A stretch of 64,000 nt of DNA from Furcasterigmium furcatum (Eukaryota > Ascomycota > Sordariomycetes > Glomerellales > Plectosphaerellaceae). The notes below the pieces were generated by a model. That model did no database searches. It was not told the origin of the DNA and saw only the letters and a list, made by a program, of their open reading frames with translations. The position numbers and the translations under genes were made by a program. Below, in pieces: positions 21,541 through 31,421 of the stretch. The stretch spans positions 2,487,831 to 2,551,830 of the forward strand of contig BCIA01000002.1 of NCBI GenBank assembly GCA_001599815.1, read 5' to 3'. Numbering within the stretch: position 1 is the stretch's first letter; each line of letters begins with the position of its first letter.

Positions 21541-22461
21541 TCAATATCTCTTTCGAGGGCTTTCCCGCTGGACAAGCCCCTCAAATAAAGCATCTCGTTG
21601 GTGTGCTTGACTCCGAAGTCGATCTCGGAAATGGTCCAGAAGGCCGCGAGCGGCGTCTGCGTTATCTGGAAGGCCCGAAAATTGTGCAACTTGCGCCTCG
21701 AGCTCATTCTTTCTGCGTAGTAAGGCGAGATGGTTGGTTTCCATGGCCGCGATCTCGTCGATTGTGGGATGGTCACTAGACGTGTTGGCAGTGTCGGCCA
21801 GCCGCGCCTCGAGGTCGGGCAGTTTGATGGACATTGATTTCAGTCTTCGCTGCATTTCCAGATTCTCCCGCGCAAGCTCAGGGGCATGTGTATACTTCCA
21901 GCCCTGCAGCGCTGAGATCGCCTCGTCGAGTTGTCGGGTCTCGGCTTGGACATTGAAGTGCATGAGCTGTATGCGGGCGATATGTTCCTCCAAGTCAACA
22001 CCCTGAGCATGGAGCTCAGCCATCCTGGCGCCTAGAGACTCCGGGTTTGGCTGGGCGGAGTCGAGCTCGACAGACAGTGAAGCCATGGCGTCGAGAGATG
22101 CTTGGGCGTCTCGGGAGAGGGAATCTCGCAGCGCGCCGAGGATCTCGTCCTTGATCGACGCTGCGGTGGCTGCATCTCCACCAGATGATGAAGGGAAAGT
22201 CCCGGTAATTTGGAGCTCGCGAAGGGCTGACGCTTCGGCACGGGCAATGAGCTGGCGTTCCTCATCAGCAGCTTCATTGAGGGAGGCAAGGGCAAGGAGG
22301 GCATGGAGCGTCTCGGCGTTGCGCTCAAAGGGCGGAACAGCGCGCCCCCGAAACTTTGAGGCGAGCCAGTCGTCCACAAATCTCCAGTCTTTGGCGGTGG
22401 AGGCGGCTATCCGGGCGACTGAAGGAGAGAAGATGGCTGCTGAGGGAGGGAGAGGCGCCAT
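21541..22461 (-). CDS. HAUS1: HAUS augmin-like complex subunit 1
   Basis: A single exon of 306 residues on the reverse strand. The N-terminus (SAAIFSPSVARIAASTAKDW, then DDWLASKF) resembles fungal HAUS1 homologues. The rest is mainly coiled coil, with heptad-rich stretches around residues 60-230 and 245-300. Augmin binds spindle microtubules and recruits gamma-tubulin for branching nucleation. Subunit 1 pairs with other coiled-coil subunits. The start at 22461 is the first ATG of the frame; the frame extends upstream only to a GTG. It converges on VAC14, 94 bp stop to stop. Coiled-coil proteins are easily confused, so identity rests on the N-terminal segment as I remember it. Confidence 0.7.
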   Translation of the reverse strand: MAPLPPSAAIFSPSVARIAASTAKDWRFVDDWLASKFRGRAVPPFERNAETLHALLALASLNEAADEERQLIARAEASALRELQITGTFPSSSGGDAATAASIKDEILGALRDSLSRDAQASLDAMASLSVELDSAQPNPESLGARMAELHAQGVDLEEHIARIQLMHFNVQAETRQLDEAISALQGWKYTHAPELARENLEMQRRLKSMSIKLPDLEARLADTANTSSDHPTIDEIAAMETNHLALLRRKNELEAQVAQFSGLPDNADAARGLLDHFRDRLRSQAHQRDALFEGLVQRESPRKRY

Positions 22462-23159
22462 CGTCGTGGCTGCATGAATGAGAGAGCAATCCACCTAAAA
22501 TATGAGGTTCTCGCGAATGTTGCGGGTACGTCGCTTGCTCTCCCTTCTTCCTAAATTTCTGAGAGAGAACTTGAACCAGGCCCGAGAAATATTTATGGAA
22601 GCGGGTGGGATCAACAATGGATGTGCCAGGCAGATGGAGTGAGGTGACTTCGAGCTGGTTCAAGTGAAGTGCTCCCACTCACAAAAGATTTAGTGGGTCA
22701 AACCCTCCGCAGCTAGGTACCTACCTTCACTCCTAGGTAGGGATGGACGAGTCCATAGGTAAGTAACCTGGAAGTGCCTAGGTACCTCCACTAACTAGTC
22801 CATTCCTAGTAGTAGTACCTACCTGAAGGCGGAGTTGAGCGGGAGACCCATGCCCGGCTGCCAAGTGCTGCAGGTGCACTGCCTGGACACCCAATCAGAT
22901 TGAGGACAAGTTTCCTTCAAGGGACCTGTCGCATGCGCAGCAACCGGGCACCTTGTCTTTGTTCGCGGAAGTCAGTCTGTCCTTTTCGAACCGCGATCCT
23001 GACTTCGGGACAGCTGTTCGCTCATCAATGTCATTCCTCGAGTGACCTGTTTCCTGTGCTCCCCCCCACAGCGTGCCGGCGCCGCCAATAACTCCTCGAC
23101 TGGACCCGCGATCCATCTTCTTCCCTCTCATTTTGGCGACATCGTCCTCGCTGGTGGCC
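22462..23159. promoter_or_regulatory. Divergent promoter HAUS1 / ER DnaJ
   Basis: About 700 bp between divergent starts, without a coding frame. Bases 22710-22830 carry a dense cluster of TAGGTACC, TAGGTAGG, CCTAGGTACC and TACCTACC units, the strongest single cluster of the dispersed motif discussed in the findings. Confidence 0.5.
22710..22830. repeat. Cluster of TAGGTACCTA-like motifs
   Basis: Within 120 bases there are at least six overlapping units related to the palindrome TACCTAGGTA: AGGTACCTACC, CCTAGGTAGGG, ATAGGTAAG, CCTAGGTACC, CTAGTCC and TACCTACC. They lie midway between two divergent genes. Confidence 0.6.
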
Positions 23160-24813
23160 ATGTACATCAACCTATCGACCTTGGCCGTCGCGGCCAGCAT
23201 CCTCACCTCGCCCTGCTTCGTGTCTGCCCTTTCTGCAGACGACATCCCGGCTGATGTCCCGGTCTCCTCGCTCCTGTCTTCCGCCCAGACTCACCTATCC
23301 CGGGGCCAGACCAGCGATGCGCTGCTCTATTACGATGCGGCGATTACCCGAGACCCTTCCAACTATCTGACCCTCTTCAAGCGCGCAACAACATACCTCT
23401 CGCTGGGCCGAACTACACAGGCGACGGACGACTTTAACAAGGTCCTGTCTCTCAAGCCTGGGTTTGAAGGAGCGCACGTCCAGCTGGCCAAGATCAAGTC
23501 TCGCACTGCCGACTGGACCGGCGCGAAGGAACAGTACGGGATGGCCAACAAGGATGCGTCTTCGCCAGAGATGGCTGAGATCCTGGAGGCCGAGCGCGCA
23601 GCTGATCTCGCGGATGCTGCCGAAAAGGCAGGCGATTACGAGGCATGCATCGCCCAGGCGGGCAATGCTATCCTGACTGCCAACCGAGCCATCCACCTTC
23701 GTGAAATCAGGAGTCGCTGTCGATTTGCTCGCGGCGAGGTCGAGGAGGGCATGAGCGACCTGCACCATGTGCTGCAAATGAGGCCTGGCGACACCACGCC
23801 GCACGTCGTCATCTCAGCGACCACGTTCTACAGCCTCGGCGACCTTGACAACGGCATGGCACAGATCAGAAAATGCCTGCACTCAGACCCAGACTCCAAG
23901 TCCTGCGCCAAGCTGTTGAAGCAGCAGAAGGCCATCAGCAAGGTTCTCGGCAAGGCACAGAAGGCCCTGGAGAAGAACCAGCCGATGACGGGCGTCAAAA
24001 TGCTCATCGACAATGGCGACGACAAGGGGTTGATCAGCGACATCAGAACACAATTCGACGGACTGAAGGAGGCCGGCAGTATACCACCGCAGGCCTCCTC
24101 GGCTTTGTACACAAGGGTCGTGGAGATGGCTTGCGAGGGCTACTACGAGGTATGACCGACCCCTTCTCTGGAATGCGTCCTACTCCTTCAGATCGTCGAA
24201 ACCGGTTCCAGCACTGACGTTCCCATAGATGAACGGAAAGCGAACCAAGCAGTATTGCGAGGAGGCGTTATCGCTCAATCCCGAATCCTTCTTCGGCTTG
24301 CTGTATCGTGGCAGGAACGAGATGGACAGCGAAGATTTTGAAGATGCCGTCAGAACCTTTGAGGAGGCCAGCAAACTGAGGCCCGACAAGCAGGACATGA
24401 CGCGGGATCTTCTGAACAAGGCCAAGGTTGCTCTCAAGCGCAGCAAGACCAAGGACTATTACAAGGTCCTTGGCGTTGCCCATGATGCCGACAACCGGCA
24501 GATCAAATCAGCCTACCGCAAGCTGTCAAAGGTGCATCACCCCGACAAGGCTGCCAAGCAGGGCATGACGAAGGAGGATGCCGAGAAGAAAATGGCCTCC
24601 ATCAACGAGGCATACGAGGTGCTGAGCGATCCAGAGCTGCGCGCAAGATTTGACCGAGGTGACGACCCGAACGACCAAGAATCTGGGCGTGGACACCCAT
24701 TCCAAGGCAGCCCCTTCGGCCACGGGTCACCGTTCATGTTCCAGCAGGGTGGCGGAGGAGGCAGTCAGCAGTTCAAGTTCCAATTTGGTGGCCAGGGTGG
24801 TTTCCCCTTCTAG
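23160..24813 (+). CDS. ER-lumenal TPR/DnaJ co-chaperone (DNAJC3/p58IPK-like)
   Basis: Two exons (23160-24149, 24229-24813) give 524 residues. A hydrophobic N-terminal segment (residues about 3-25, ending near VSA) looks like an ER signal peptide. TPR repeats run from about residue 40 to 400, with typical units such as DALLYYDAAITRDPSNYLTL and ATDDFNKVLSLKPG. A J domain begins with DYYKVLGVAHDAD, contains the HPD tripeptide (HHPDKAAK), and is followed by a Gly/Phe-rich tail. This is the architecture of DNAJC3/p58IPK, an ER co-chaperone of BiP in protein folding stress. There is no KDEL-type ending, so retention is not obvious. It is divergent from HAUS1. The start is the first ATG with a good signal peptide after it. 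Confidence 0.9.
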
Positions 24814-25524
24814 GAGCCATAATTGTACATCCACGCATAGGACATCAGTTGGCAGTAATTGCACGACTTGTGATCTGCATATTCCCAAGCGCCGGACCTT
24901 GGCTGAGTTGATGCCACATTCAGCGGGACCTCGGCCTCATGATGTGTTCCATGCCAACCCTACCTACGTGGCCCAGCCACGAAGTCCAGCTGGGTTTGCT
25001 GGATGGCACCTTGTGAAGAGTAACTCCTGCTCAGAGGGTGTAACGATAAAGAGAGAGCGGGTCATGAGCAGAGACGCTTCTGGTATTTATGCGATGTTGC
25101 GAATCCGTCGTCTCCTGGAAGAAAATACCTAGCGCCAACACTCACCAATCCTCTATACAGCCGGCCCAGTTTACACGCATACAATGTACAAGACCTCCCA
25201 TTTCGCCCAGGGTCTCAGGGCAGCCATGGCCAGGTAAATTTTTGAGGCTAAATTGTGTCCTCACGCGCCCTCGTCGTCGAGGCCGGTCGATTTTGCCGCC
25301 CATAGTGGCCCACGACCAAATCTTACCGTGCTGAACAAACACGACAAGATGAGATTTCAGGCACGTTGATGTCGTAATCCGATGCTGCCCAACGTCGTTG
25401 ATGACATGTTACGCCACCGAGGCAGTCGGCCAAGGAGCATCGTCGCTCACGGGACGGCCATGTTCGCCCTGGAGCAGCGCACGCCCACGTTCAGCTAGCT
25501 TTCCATGTCAAGGAGAGCCCTCCT
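24814..25524. other. Intergenic, convergent 3' ends of DnaJ and mitoferrin genes
   Basis: About 700 bp between two stop codons. No frame is convincing. It should contain both 3' UTRs. Confidence 0.4.
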
Positions 25525-26859
25525 TCAGAGTCCATCGTTACGACGGATGAAGTACGCCCTGGATACAGCAAAGTCAGCACATAGGACGAGCGATCGAATT
25601 CGGAGGAGTTTGACGCACTTGGAAGCTTCGTAGGCCGACCAGCAGATGGCCGTGCTGGGCATGGTGGTGACCACTCTGGGGCCCACGCCCTTGAAGAAAC
25701 CGCGGAAACCCTCCCTCTTGACGAGCAGGCGGCATCCCGCCATGAAGCCATTAACCGTTCTTAGCTCAGGATCCGTGGCGGTGCCTCGGGTCTGGAGCAT
25801 CGTCTTGATGACGTCCATGGGCGTGGTCAGAGCAGCAGCGAAACCGCCAGCAACGCCACCGGCCACACAATGGGTCGTGGGGTCGTAGTCCTTCGTGGGA
25901 TTCATGGCTGTCGACATGGACTCGTATGCGAGGAACTGCAAGGCGGTAAAGGGCACCGTCATGGACAGTGTAGTCGGGTATGAGACGTAGAAAGCGCTGA
26001 TGCCTTCCGACTTGTAGACAAACTTGGCACAGTCCAGCATCGAGCGATACATCTTGCGCGAGTTCTGGATCTGCATTCGCTGCTTAATGACTATGATGTG
26101 CACCAGATTAGCTCGCGGGTCGGGTGGGCATCCAGGGACAAGGTGTACCATCAAAAGGGTTCATGAGAGCGTCACTGGCAATTGTGGCACAAGCACCACT
26201 CGTAGCTGTATTGGGAAATGTTAGCAGGGTGCCGGGGGATCGAGCGTGAAACTACACCACGGCATCACATACCAGCAGCAAGCGGGTGGTGCACGCCAGC
26301 TTGGTTGCCACCCATGACATGCTTGACGGCCTCGTATGTGGCAAAGTAGACGGCGTGAGCAGGGCCAGCACCGGCGACCACGCTGGACATTCCTCGCCAT
26401 AAGCTGAGGAGGCCCTCGCCGCTGGCCATCTTGTAGGTTCCTTGGATTACACCATTGTACACGGTGGTCGAGCTCAGGACTTGCATTCGGGTCTGTGAAA
26501 GAACCAGGGTCAGCGGTTACGCCAGGTACGAATCGGAGAACAGGATTGTGCCGTACCTTGATAGCATCGATGGGGTACATGACAGTGTGCTCCTGCGATC
26601 ATCATCAGCTATGCCGGGCTCGGAGGACCGCAAGGTCCTGGTGGAGGTAATGTAACCATACAGCTATGCCGGCGAAAGCTCCAGCTGCCATGTTCTGCAG
26701 CAAGGAGAAGTTGGGCGGCAGGGACTCATAGCTGTAGGAACGAGGGAGGCAGTCAGCGAAGGGTTCGAGAGCCGGGTACAAACGGTCCAGCATTGATGGC
26801 GCTGGGGGCGGAAATGCGCACTCATATTCCTCGGCGGGTTCGGCATTTGGCTGGGCCAT
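25525..26859 (-). CDS. MRS4: Mitoferrin, mitochondrial iron carrier (Mrs3/Mrs4 type)
   Basis: Six exons on the reverse strand (26859-26662, 26592-26557, 26492-26273, 26205-26149, 26090-25619, 25558-25525) give 338 residues. Three mitochondrial-carrier signature repeats are visible: PIDAIKTRMQ, NPFDVIKQRMQ and TPMDVIKTMLQTRG, each on the first helix of a repeat pair. The segment NFSLLQNMAAGAFAGIAEH and the ending AYFIRRNDGL are typical of fungal mitoferrins. This inner-membrane carrier imports ferrous iron for haem and iron-sulfur cluster synthesis. The last intron (25559-25618) is 60 nt, has no in-frame stop and could be retained. Exon 2 is only 36 nt. Phases agree across all joins. Other carriers share the fold, but the motif set and flanks favour Mrs3/4. 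Confidence 0.9.
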
Positions 26860-27830
26860 TGCGGCCGCAGCTTCAGAAGCTGTGCCGAAGGATTTGGGCT
26901 GGAGAGCCGCCAGGTTGACGACCGGAGAGGAGTTGGTGACGCAGTGGAAGGGCCTGCAAAGCGAGCGACGGTTGAGGTTGTGATAGCTGTTGTCGAGGTG
27001 ATCGGCAGAGGCAGAGACGGTCGTCAGAGGGCGAGAGAGAAACGTCTTCGGGCGGCTGGTGTGAGGGCGAGGTCAGCGAGGCAGTGGGCGGCGTGGTGAA
27101 GGCGTCGTCATGCGGTTGATTCTGCCAGTAGTGTTGGTGGCTTCTGCGATGCGACAGTCGGAGGACGACGAGAGGGAAACGGCCGAAAATTTTGAATGGG
27201 TCGGACGGGAGATCTTGGGGGACCAGCGGCCGAGCGAGCGAGCGAGAAAGCCACCTGCGCATTCGGAGATTCGGACGTGGCGGCGGCTGGGGCGCGCATG
27301 TCCGGCCGACCACTGCCTGGTGGATCACCAGCGTGTACCTAGGTACCTCCCGAGGAACCTGGAAGCTAGCACCCGCCGTTCGCTCCTCCCTTGGTGCTCC
27401 GACTGATCTCGTCCTACTAACTACCTATTTCGACCTCATCCGAGGCTGGACGGTTGGGGGACGACCCGTTGCTCTCCTGGACAACTTTTATTCACGTCAT
27501 TTTCGACGAGCTGGCCGAACTGGGTGCCTAGTTTCAAGTTCCCCTGCATCATACGTATCATATTGGCTTGCTTTACGTGGAATTGGAACCGATGTGTATG
27601 GTCATCTGACGGATCGGCCCAACTGAATGGCCCGAGGGAAGGAGCAACGTCCTCGGAGATACGCGTGCTTCGTTGGTTTGGGGCTTGCAGCTGTTTCCAT
27701 CTGCTACTACTGGCACTTCGACCATTATCGCATCAAGAAAGATGATGTCCTAATGGTGGATGGATGCATCCTGACAGCCGAGCCCGTATTGGCTTCCAAC
27801 TCCGCTCTCCGAAGTATCTACCCGACGACC
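26860..27830. other. Intergenic mitoferrin 5' / ATG9 3'
   Basis: About 970 bp. The left part is the mitoferrin promoter and leader. TACCTAGGTACC lies near 27336-27347. A plus-strand frame of 107 codons starts at 27627 and overlaps the ATG9 3' end in antisense; it has one hydrophobic stretch but no recognisable domain, and I do not call it. Confidence 0.4.
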
Positions 27831-30656
27831 TCAACCCCCTCCCATGCGATTATCGCGATGCGCCTGCTGAAATTGATATATGAGACCCAACACACCCGTG
27901 TCTTGCCCCATCCCGGGCGCCTCGCTATTTTCCCGGCTCAACCGCTTTAGCGGTGATGTTTGCCAGTGTGATTCTCCCAGTGGTCCCGCGCTCTCGTCAA
28001 GCTCCTCGTCGTCCTCCTCCTTCCCTTTCGATCCCGTCCAGGCGTCAGCGTCGCTATCCCCTGATTCTTGAATCACGCTTCGCTTCACTCCTTGATCGCC
28101 ACGGCTGCTCCTTCCTCGATGCCCATGGGGGCTGCGTATCTCAAACCCTGCTGCGGATGGTTGGTGGTGTGGATCAAGAAGCACCGAGGCCATCGGCGAG
28201 GGCGCCGTCATTGATGGCCCAAGCCGAGGCGTCCAGGCAGCCTGTCCATGACTCCCACGGCCTCTCCCAGCCCTGGAGCCCTGGACTTCTGCCGCCAGTG
28301 TTGGTGAATTGAGGCCTGGGAAAGAGGGCGGAGGATGGAAATGCTGTCGCAGCATGCTCGGGGGAAGGTGGCCCCCGGGGATGCCAGTCTTGGGGTTTTT
28401 AACGTAGTTCTCGAGGAACCCATAGTATGAAGCTGCCATTTTGCCGTGCTTTGTCGAATAGTAGTCACCCCTGACGTCCTCTGCTTCCGGCTGTTGTTTC
28501 GTCTCGGCCGCCCCTTTCTTGAAATCGAACTCGGCAAAGGAGCAGACGTATCCGAGGCCGTCTACGTGAATGGTAAATTCCCGGAAAAAGTCGATGATCC
28601 GGTCGCTGCTCCTGGGTGCCGACGACATGAGTACAAACGATGCCAAGAAGATGCCGACAATTTCTTCAAGTAGAATGACAACTTTCAGCTTGTAAAGCTC
28701 GGAGAACTCTTTCTTGACGTCGAAGGTGTGGAGTCGGCCTTGCCAATGATCCGGGATGTAGTGTGTAAAGTCAGTGACTCCCTTGAGAGCGAAGTCAGGG
28801 TTGAACACCATGGTCTCCTCCGAGATCATCCCTCGCGCAAGCGCCCAGATGGTGCCGAAAACTCCAATGTAGAACAAGGCCGTCTTGTCTTTGGTGATTT
28901 CAAATCCGAGAAAAAGTTCGGGGTCCAGGAAGGACACCGCAGCAAGGACGAAGGTGATGGCGCCAGACATGAAGGTGACTGCCTGTGCGACCTGCTCAAC
29001 AAGCCGTTTCGGGAACTGATCCATGTAGCGACTTGCGAAAGGATATGACATGTTGATCCGTTCTTGGAAGAAATGAGGCAGCTCGTTGAACTCGCGGAAC
29101 TTCCACTTTGCGAGAGCAGTGTACCTCCGGTCTCCCAGCGTGCTCGAGTCTTTTTTGAATTCCTACAGCGACTTAGTTCGGATGACCAGATGGCTTGACT
29201 TGGCTGTATCAAGGTCCAACTCACATTATAGTACGTCAGAATATGCACCAGGACCTGGTAGCACACCCAGAAAGGGCTACCGAGCAAGTTGATGACGCCT
29301 GCGGCGACAAATCGATCTCGGAGCTTGCGGCTCAAGAGTCCCCGACTCGACGACTTGAGAAATTCTTGGTTGACTTGACCATTGTGGTCGAAGACCAGGT
29401 CAATAACGCTGTAATAGAGCCACCACTGAAGCGTTCCGGAGAAGATCTGCCGGTTACGCAACACTGGAATCGGCAACGACAAGTCCAGTACGTCCTTGTT
29501 GATGAGAGCAATGAGATAGTTGTCTTTGCGCATGAGGCGGCTGGCGATGTCGACAGCGTCCAGTCGCTCTTTGGAGTGGGCACGAAGCCATTTGCGTTGC
29601 CGGGGCGTCAAATTCAGTGCCGTGTTCGGGTTGGCATCACGGAGGGCCATGATTCGAGCCACGATGTCCTGCCAGGAGACTGTCTGCATGTCCTGCTCCG
29701 GGATCTCCAGCAGATGGACGTAGAAGTCTCGCATTATGACCAGGCGGCGCGTGTCGACGGAAAATTGAACTGCCTTCCAGATGAAATAGAAGACGAAAAA
29801 CCATAACCCGACATTCCAGTACCATGACATGCGTTTTGTGCACTGCCCAATGACCACCTCTGCCAGACTGTTCCGGTCACGCAAGAGGGAGTAGTCAATA
29901 CATTGGGTTAAAAAGGTAAGGAAAACGGCGATGAAGGCAGATTGCCTGCAGACCAGTCAGCGCGCTGAATGCTGTTCACAACCTCATCGTTACTCACACG
30001 AGGTGGAGGATTCTCTCGCAAACAATACACCAAAACCCACTACCGAGGTAGTACTCGTATACCTCTTTCATGAAGACATCGAGGTTGGATACGTTAATCC
30101 ACCTCCACATGGCCCTCTCCTTGTCACTGCCAGTAACAAGGCTGGCTACGGCTGAAGTCCTTGGTCTTCTGGGTGCCGGTACGTCATGAAGTGGCTGTTG
30201 AGCTTGCGCTCGAGCCCACTGCGCCTCCATCTTGCGCGATGACGGCTTAGGCCCGTCTGGCCTCTTCGTCGCGCTGGGTCGCTGGGTGTTGGGGTCGGCA
30301 GCTAACTGGGGCGGCGCATGTCGCTCTACCAACAGAGACGCCGGAACGTCGTTGTCGGCTTCGTCATCTTGGGATGGCCACTTGGAACCGGCCCCCGTTG
30401 CAGTTTCATGGCCTCGCAAGAATTTGGCCCTACTGTCAACCGTCATGCGGCTATCGTCGACGGCAAGATCGCCCATGTGATCCAAATCTTGCTCCCGGAA
30501 GTTCTGGGCCCAGTTGTCCTCGTCAACATCCTCCCCCCCTGCTGCTCGTTGCTCAACGTCATCCGTGTCGTCGTTGACGTCGCCGCGAAGCTGTTCGTAG
30601 AACGACCTTGAGCCCTGCATCCGAGGACCAAGCCGCGAGAAGATATTTGAGCTCAT
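27831..30656 (-). CDS. ATG9: ATG9, autophagy lipid scramblase
   Basis: Three exons on the reverse strand (30656-29998, 29945-29225, 29162-27831) give 903 residues. The N-terminal 190 residues are acidic and disordered. The conserved core starts at MWRWINVSNLDVFMKEVYEY and includes hydrophobic segments such as NVGLWFFVFYFIWKAVQF, the LTPRQRKWLRAHSKERLDA stretch, SGTLQWWLYYSVIDLVFDH, GSPFWVCYQVLVHILTYY, INMSYPFASRYMDQFPK and FLGFEITKDKTALFYIGVFG. The Ser/Gly-rich C-terminal tail of about 250 residues is poorly conserved. Atg9 is the trimeric membrane scramblase on small vesicles that seeds the phagophore. ATG4, another core autophagy gene, lies 20 kb to the right. It is divergent from COG6. Both introns are short and canonical. 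Confidence 0.97.
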
Positions 30657-31421
30657 GGCTGAGGCCCCGTCTATTTGGCTCGAACGTAGGATCGATGTTC
30701 GGAATGATGTCTAATCATGATCGACCTGTAAAGGTTTGGTACAAGCCGCGAGAAGGGACGCAGTCGGGTGGTAAATCGAACTTATGTAGCTCGGATGGTC
30801 GGCGCGGGTTCTGGAACAGAGGGAAGAGTGAAGATGTTCTCAAGGTTGAAGGGAGGAGGGTGGGCAGTTTAACTGAACACGTCGGTTGGCGGGGAGGCAT
30901 GCGACACTGTCACGGGGAGGGTCGGGGCATCGAAGGAGGAGGTAGCTGGAACTGAGGCGCTCTTTTGCGGAGGCAGGTGGCTGTTAGCAGCAGGGCGACC
31001 TACTTGCCTCGGGATGGGTGACGCCTGCCTTTTGTTGTGACGTCTGACATAGGCAGGTAGGTACCTAGGTAGGGAGGTATGTCCCAGGCGGGCGGTGACC
31101 ACATAATGCCGGTCATATGCAGCCCCCAATCCTATCAGCGTCACCGCCTTTCCCGATCGAGCCCCAAGCTCGATCGGAACACGGATCCACTCAACCAACC
31201 GTCCGTCCTTGGTACTGGCACTTCACATGTCCTTGGAGGTACCGTTATCGTTTCTTCCTTGCCCGCCCAGCAGACCACGCCAGACGTGATTTTGGGTTCA
31301 TTGTTGGGAAGGTCTTGAGGACTGGTTCCCATTGCCCAGAAGCCTGCAAACCTCGATGAACTAGCGCCCGCCTACCGTCACACTGGATTGCATCTCTCAA
31401 CCGCCCCGAGAGCCCAGCACC
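30657..31421. promoter_or_regulatory. Divergent promoter ATG9 / COG6
   Basis: 765 bp between divergent starts, no coding frame. A strong motif block, GGCAGGTAGGTACCTAGGTA followed by GGGAGGTATG, lies at about 31051-31080. Confidence 0.45.

Noticed and set aside
27627..27950. 107-codon plus-strand frame with a hydrophobic stretch
   Set aside because: It overlaps the ATG9 3' end in antisense, lacks a domain, and the part beyond the overlap has no coding character I can support.
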